From Dehalogenimonas alkenigignens (GTDB taxonomy: Bacteria > Chloroflexota > Dehalococcoidia > Dehalococcoidales > Dehalococcoidaceae), in the NCBI RefSeq assembly GCF_001466665.1, contig NZ_KQ758903.1, positions 124,001 to 188,000 of the forward strand: a stretch of DNA of 64,000 nucleotides, read 5' to 3'. Below the pieces are notes generated by a model that saw only the letters and a list, made by a program, of their open reading frames with translations, was not told where the DNA came from and did not search any database. Every line of letters starts with the position of its first letter. The first letter of the stretch is position 1. The translations under genes and the position numbers were made by a program. Shown here in pieces: positions 60,990 to 64,000 of the stretch.

Positions 60990-61597
60990 CGTACTGCTCC
61001 CGGCCGTTTGTTATTGAGGGATCTACCACCCTTTGACTTGGTAAATGCCCCTCCCATAATGATGGCGGCGTTGATTCCCAGGAAAGCCCCTAAAATACCT
61101 GTTTTCGAGCCGTCCTTGGCAATATCCGCCGGAAACTCGACGGACTTTTCAGTGCCCTGAATTTCGAAAACAACGGTTACCATCCAATGGCCAGCTTCGA
61201 CCAGTTCGATTTCGCCCTCGTAGGCTCCGTCGAGTGGTCCCTCTGCAAGTTCTGCGGTTGCGCTGCGGACCACAACATCTTGAACCACCTGGGTGCCGCC
61301 GCCACCCCCATGAGCGCTGTGACCTCCGCCGGTAGTCATCGTTTTCTGCTCGTGTAGTTCGGCGGTGACTGTTACCGAGGCACTGCCTACTCCTCGATCT
61401 TGGGTATCGGCGATGTGGACAATTATTTCGTTGTGGCCAATCACGGTTTGGCCTGCGGCAAAGGCGAGGCTGACATGGTAACCATCAACATCTTCTTCCA
61501 GACCTTCACCGCTGGCGGTTAAGGCGGTGGGTGCGACCAGCGTCAGCATGAACGCCATAACGAGGATGCCGATGACCTTCGGAATTGACTTCCCCAT
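60986..61597 (-). CDS. Secreted YtkA/FixH-like protein
   Basis: 203 residues. Signal peptide (IGILVMAFMLTLVAPTALTA), a beta-sandwich-like part (YHVSLAFAAGQTVIGHNEIIVHI, quoted as consecutive pieces) with a YEGEIELVEAGHWMVTVVFE motif typical of YtkA-like domains, a glycine/histidine loop (GGGHSAHGGGGG) that could bind metal, and a C-terminal hydrophobic segment (ILGAFLGINAAIIMG) that would tether it. Starts at ATG 61597 with GGAGG upstream. Coupled to the polyferredoxin gene. Confidence 0.75.
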   Translation of the reverse strand: MGKSIPKVIGILVMAFMLTLVAPTALTASGEGLEEDVDGYHVSLAFAAGQTVIGHNEIIVHIADTQDRGVGSASVTVTAELHEQKTMTTGGGHSAHGGGGGTQVVQDVVVRSATAELAEGPLDGAYEGEIELVEAGHWMVTVVFEIQGTEKSVEFPADIAKDGSKTGILGAFLGINAAIIMGGAFTKSKGGRSLNNKRPGAVR

Positions 61598-61643
61598 TTA
61601 TTCCTCCCGGTGTTACTTGTTAATCAATTTTTTGTACTAAAAA

Positions 61644-61678
61644 AGGCTCCGGGGAGGAGGGAAGGGGAGGCGGAGCCT
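61644..61678 (-). terminator. Terminator-like hairpin in the leader of the YtkA-like gene
   Basis: On the minus strand AGGCTCCG / CGGAGCCT (19-base loop) is followed by TTTTTT. It lies about 50 bases upstream of the ATG, and a possible TATAAT (61743-61738) lies above it, so it may attenuate the YtkA-polyferredoxin operon or end an upstream transcript. Confidence 0.6.
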
Positions 61679-61887
61679 AATATTCAAGGGATGATGATTC
61701 TTTTTCTACGGTTGCGTCACCTTGTAATAGTTGACTTATTATATCTTATTAGTCGTTATTTTACCTAGAAAACCCGATTTCGTCAACCTTCACCAGCGCT
61801 GAGTTTCAGTCGGCTAGAAGGTAGTCAGATCATGGTCAGCGGCTTTTATCTTATGGAGAGGTAGTTGAGAACCGATTGGAAATCTGT
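61679..61887. other. Intergenic stretch without a gene
   Basis: No supportable ORF. It holds the possible minus-strand TATAAT at 61743-61738 and otherwise nothing I can identify. Confidence 0.4.
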
Positions 61888-62083
61888 CTAATCAGAGCCC
61901 TTGAAACATCCCTTCTCGGTGTCAAGTTAAAATAGGCAAACTCCTTGGCAAACCCGATTACGTCCAGGGAACACACGAGAGGGGTTTCACAGTATCTCCG
62001 AACCGCTAGTTGAGTCGCGCAACTATCGGGGACCCTGGCTTCCCCACCAAGGAGCTTGCCTGCGGATATTGTCGGCTGATTAG
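61888..62083. other. Foldable 196-bp block: candidate structured RNA or MITE
   Basis: Four nested helices: CTAATC + AGCC with GGCT + GATTAG (61888-61899 / 62074-62083); GGCAA-CTCCTTGG with CCAAGGAG-TTGCC (61935-61948 / 62047-62060); CCAGGG / CCCTGG (61964-61969 / 62033-62038); and CCG-TAGTTG / CAACTA-CGG (62003-62012 / 62020-62029). The block has no ORF. The strand is undecided because each helix is palindromic by nature. Confidence 0.5.
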
Positions 62084-62311
62084 TTAGACCAGATTTTTCC
62101 TCAATTCTTCGAATTCTTCCTTAGAGATTTCGCCTTTGGCATAGCGTTCACGAACAATTTCCAATGGCGTGCGTTGCTCACCGACAAATGAATTACACTT
62201 AGTTGCTCGGGTGATTAACCAAACAACGAGAGCAGCGATTCCGACCCAAAAAACCACCATGAATGACATCATGAGCCACATGCCTATTCCTAAGTTGTCG
62301 CCGTACCACAT
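62084..62311 (-). CDS. Small membrane protein with C-terminal SHOCT domain (second copy)
   Basis: 75 residues: MWYGDNLGIGMW, a helix (about 12-36), then SHOCT (LEIVRERYAKGEISKEEFEELRKNL). ATG 62311 has GGAGGTGG upstream and makes the protein start MWY like its paralogue at 13984; a longer frame overlaps lgt. It follows lgt by 25 bases. Confidence 0.8.
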   Translation of the reverse strand: MWYGDNLGIGMWLMMSFMVVFWVGIAALVVWLITRATKCNSFVGEQRTPLEIVRERYAKGEISKEEFEELRKNLV

Positions 62312-62336
62312 AAAGCCACCTCCAACCATATTCCCG

Positions 62337-63185
62337 TTACCTAACCAATTTAGTCTCTGATGCCAGTCGATCAAGGCTGTCGTTTTGATCACCGGGTGTG
62401 GTTCCGCCTTGTCTAATATGCCTTAAAACAATAGCCAAAACAGCGGCGAAGGCGATCATGCCTAAAGCAATAAGTTGAGCCTGCTGCAAGCCGAGGAAAA
62501 CCTCATTCTCTACCCGGATGAAGGTCAACAGGAATCGCCCAGCAGCATAGATGACCACAAAGGCCAGGAACAAGCTTCCGTCGCGGAGCGGACGGTGACG
62601 CAGCCACAAAATCAAGGCAAGACCGAGTCCGTTCCACAACATTTCATAAACCGCATAAGGATGAACGGGCTGGCCGAAAAGTTCAGGCCTAATCATTGCC
62701 CCGGGGTTGGTATATATGAAGGCCCATGGCAGATTTGTGATACTACCAACGGTGTCGCCGTTAACGACACAGGCTAGTCTCCCGATGATAAGCCCGACGA
62801 TGACACCGGGCACCATTACATCAAGGAGTTTCAATAATGGGAGACGTTGCCACCTGGCGAATACCACAACAGCGATACCACCTCCCAACAGACCACCCCA
62901 TATTGCCAGCCCACCTTGAGAAATGTGCCAAATCATTTCTGGCTGGGTGGCGTAAAAACTCCAGTTATCGACAACGTGGAATAACCGGGCTCCCAGCATT
63001 CCAGCAAGTAGAACGACCATTAGTAATGTGCTTATGTCCACATTAAATGAACGCCGTTTGGCTTCAAAGTGAGTGATGAAACCGGCCGCGATTACGGCCA
63101 GCGCGACAAATATGCCGTACCAACGCAGATCTAAACCGCCTATACTTAAGGCAATCGGGTTTATATTAATGATAATTCCGTTCAT
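62337..63185 (-). CDS. lgt: Prolipoprotein diacylglyceryl transferase
   Basis: Membrane enzyme that transfers diacylglycerol to the lipobox cysteine of lipoproteins such as the DUF2318 protein. 282 residues, seven helices; the signature GLIIGRLACVVNGDTVG with its conserved RxxNF-like area is changed to RLACVVNGDT, and HPYAVYEMLWNGLGLALIL is present. AAGGAG precedes the ATG. Next to tusA and a cysteine synthase, an unusual setting. Confidence 0.92.
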   Translation of the reverse strand: MNGIIININPIALSIGGLDLRWYGIFVALAVIAAGFITHFEAKRRSFNVDISTLLMVVLLAGMLGARLFHVVDNWSFYATQPEMIWHISQGGLAIWGGLLGGGIAVVVFARWQRLPLLKLLDVMVPGVIVGLIIGRLACVVNGDTVGSITNLPWAFIYTNPGAMIRPELFGQPVHPYAVYEMLWNGLGLALILWLRHRPLRDGSLFLAFVVIYAAGRFLLTFIRVENEVFLGLQQAQLIALGMIAFAAVLAIVLRHIRQGGTTPGDQNDSLDRLASETKLVR

Positions 63186-63199
63186 CGATTTTCTCCTTA

Positions 63200-63421
63200 C
63201 TACCTGACGACCGTTAGCACAAAACGGGTCTCGGATTCTTTCTCAAATTCCGGTTTGATGCCACGTACCTTCAGTTCCTGAGCCACGCTTTTTAGTGACT
63301 CCCCGTCGCCCAGGATGATCCTAGCGCCATCCCCGGGACTTAAGCCATTCAGCACCTGAGCCGCCTTTATTCGAGACAGCGGACAAACATAATCCACGAG
63401 GTTATACTCTTTAGTTTCCAC
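63200..63421 (-). CDS. TusA-family sulfurtransferase-like protein
   Basis: 73 residues. VDYVCPLSRIKAAQVLNGL is the TusA active-site region, with the reactive cysteine but CPLS rather than CPxP. GDGARIILGDGESLKSVAQEL follows. It overlaps the cysteine synthase gene by 11 bases, so the two are coupled and may pass sulfur between them. Confidence 0.87.
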   Translation of the reverse strand: METKEYNLVDYVCPLSRIKAAQVLNGLSPGDGARIILGDGESLKSVAQELKVRGIKPEFEKESETRFVLTVVR

Positions 63422-64000
63422 GTTCGGAGGCCTCCTTATTCAGATAATCACGATAGAAACTTCCATATTTAAAGGCATCGTCCGGGGAAATAACGACAGC
63501 GATACCAATACCTGTAGTAGCGTACCGCAGGGCTACAGCCAGGATCGCGCCAGTGGTTGGACCGACGAGTATCCCTTCCTTTCTGGCCAGAGCGATAGCC
63601 GTGTCGTAGGCTTCAGCGTCGGTGACTTCCTCTTGGGCATCTATAACGCTTTGGTCGAGGATTTTCGGCACCAGTTCGGATGGCAAGCCGGAGATGCGCT
63701 TGAGCCCTGGCAGCTTGTGGTCGGTCGACGCCGGTTCGACGCCGACGATCTTCACCCCGGGGTTTTGTTCTTTGAGGTATTTCCCCACGCCAGAAATCGT
63801 GCCGCAGGTGCCGAAACCGGCGAAGAAATGGGTCAATTCTCCTCCGGTCTGCCGCCAAATTTCCGGGCCGGTGTTGCGGTAGTGAGCCCGGACGTTGAGT
63901 TCGTTCTCGTACTGGTTGGGACTGATGTATCCGTCCCTGGTGGCGGGGCTGCGAAGTATCGCATCCACTAGCCCCCGGGCGCCCTCGGAGGGAAAGCGAG
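63411..64000 (-). CDS. Cysteine synthase-family PLP enzyme, N-terminal part beyond the window
   Basis: The frame is open to the window end, so only the C-terminal ~196 residues are seen. GYISPNQYENELNVRAHYRN, TGPEIWRQTGGE, the loop GFGTCGTISGVGKYL and GPTTGAILAVAL show a cysteine synthase or cystathionine beta-synthase relative. The GTCGT in place of GTGGT at the phosphate loop is unusual. Differs clearly from cysK at 50548, so it may use another acceptor. Confidence 0.88.
   Translation of the reverse strand, partial: RFPSEGARGLVDAILRSPATRDGYISPNQYENELNVRAHYRNTGPEIWRQTGGELTHFFAGFGTCGTISGVGKYLKEQNPGVKIVGVEPASTDHKLPGLKRISGLPSELVPKILDQSVIDAQEEVTDAEAYDTAIALARKEGILVGPTTGAILAVALRYATTGIGIAVVISPDDAFKYGSFYRDYLNKEASERGN

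Overview
The window looks like chromosome of an anaerobic, organohalide-respiring Chloroflexota bacterium of the Dehalogenimonas/Dehalococcoides type. The evidence is a Tat-exported corrinoid/iron-sulfur reductive dehalogenase (rdhA, 14557-16122), a B12-dependent class II ribonucleotide reductase, a B12-binding radical SAM protein, rubrerythrin, NapH-like polyferredoxin genes and moderately high GC coding sequence. This taxonomic call is an inference from gene content.

Layout. 1-8.5 kb: membrane protein YihY, hemerythrin protein, leuS, proC and, on the minus strand, pheST. 8.8-12.4 kb: nrdR and nrdJ, with three short repeat-like insertions, two of them inside the nrdJ reading frame. 12.4-16.7 kb: an AT-rich foreign-looking gene, small membrane proteins and rdhA with a long foldable leader. 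16.7-20.4 kb: radical SAM, NYN, YqeY and small proteins on the minus strand. 20.4-25.0 kb: a tight minus-strand operon of two tandem UbiE/COQ5-like methyltransferases, a sugar-phosphate cyclase resembling 2-deoxy-scyllo-inosose synthase, a UbiA prenyltransferase, a small unknown protein and another methyltransferase. This operon is the best candidate for an undescribed pathway: it could build a methylated, prenylated ring lipid from a cyclitol precursor. 25.3-39.2 kb: a divergent tubulin/FtsZ-fold protein, an Rrf2/NifS pair, CCA transferase, rubrerythrin, ispE-rsmA, a methyltransferase-fdhD-nadA-cutA operon, cysE, and a Fur-FeoB-zinc ribbon-DtxR/FeoA iron operon behind a consensus promoter with a palindromic operator.

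39.2-46.7 kb: an integrated element beside tRNA-Ala(UGC). Its large serine recombinase runs antisense through the whole tRNA gene. It also carries a small tyrosine recombinase with an inserted zinc ribbon, a DNA sliding-clamp homologue, a possible sigma-like protein and a putative self-regulating HTH protein. I did not find the second attachment site.

46.9-64 kb: sulfur metabolism and associated functions. An Rrf2 regulator is followed by metY, metX, metW, cysK, a frameshifted cysteine desulfurase and an IscU scaffold. Then come an ABC exporter with a DUF2318 lipoprotein, a methyltransferase, a DinB-like protein, mnmA lacking its usual second catalytic cysteine, a Cys/Met-metabolism PLP enzyme, a polyferredoxin/YtkA-like pair, a foldable 196-bp intergenic block, and a cysteine synthase-tusA-lgt-SHOCT operon cut by the window end. 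No CRISPR array or rRNA was seen.
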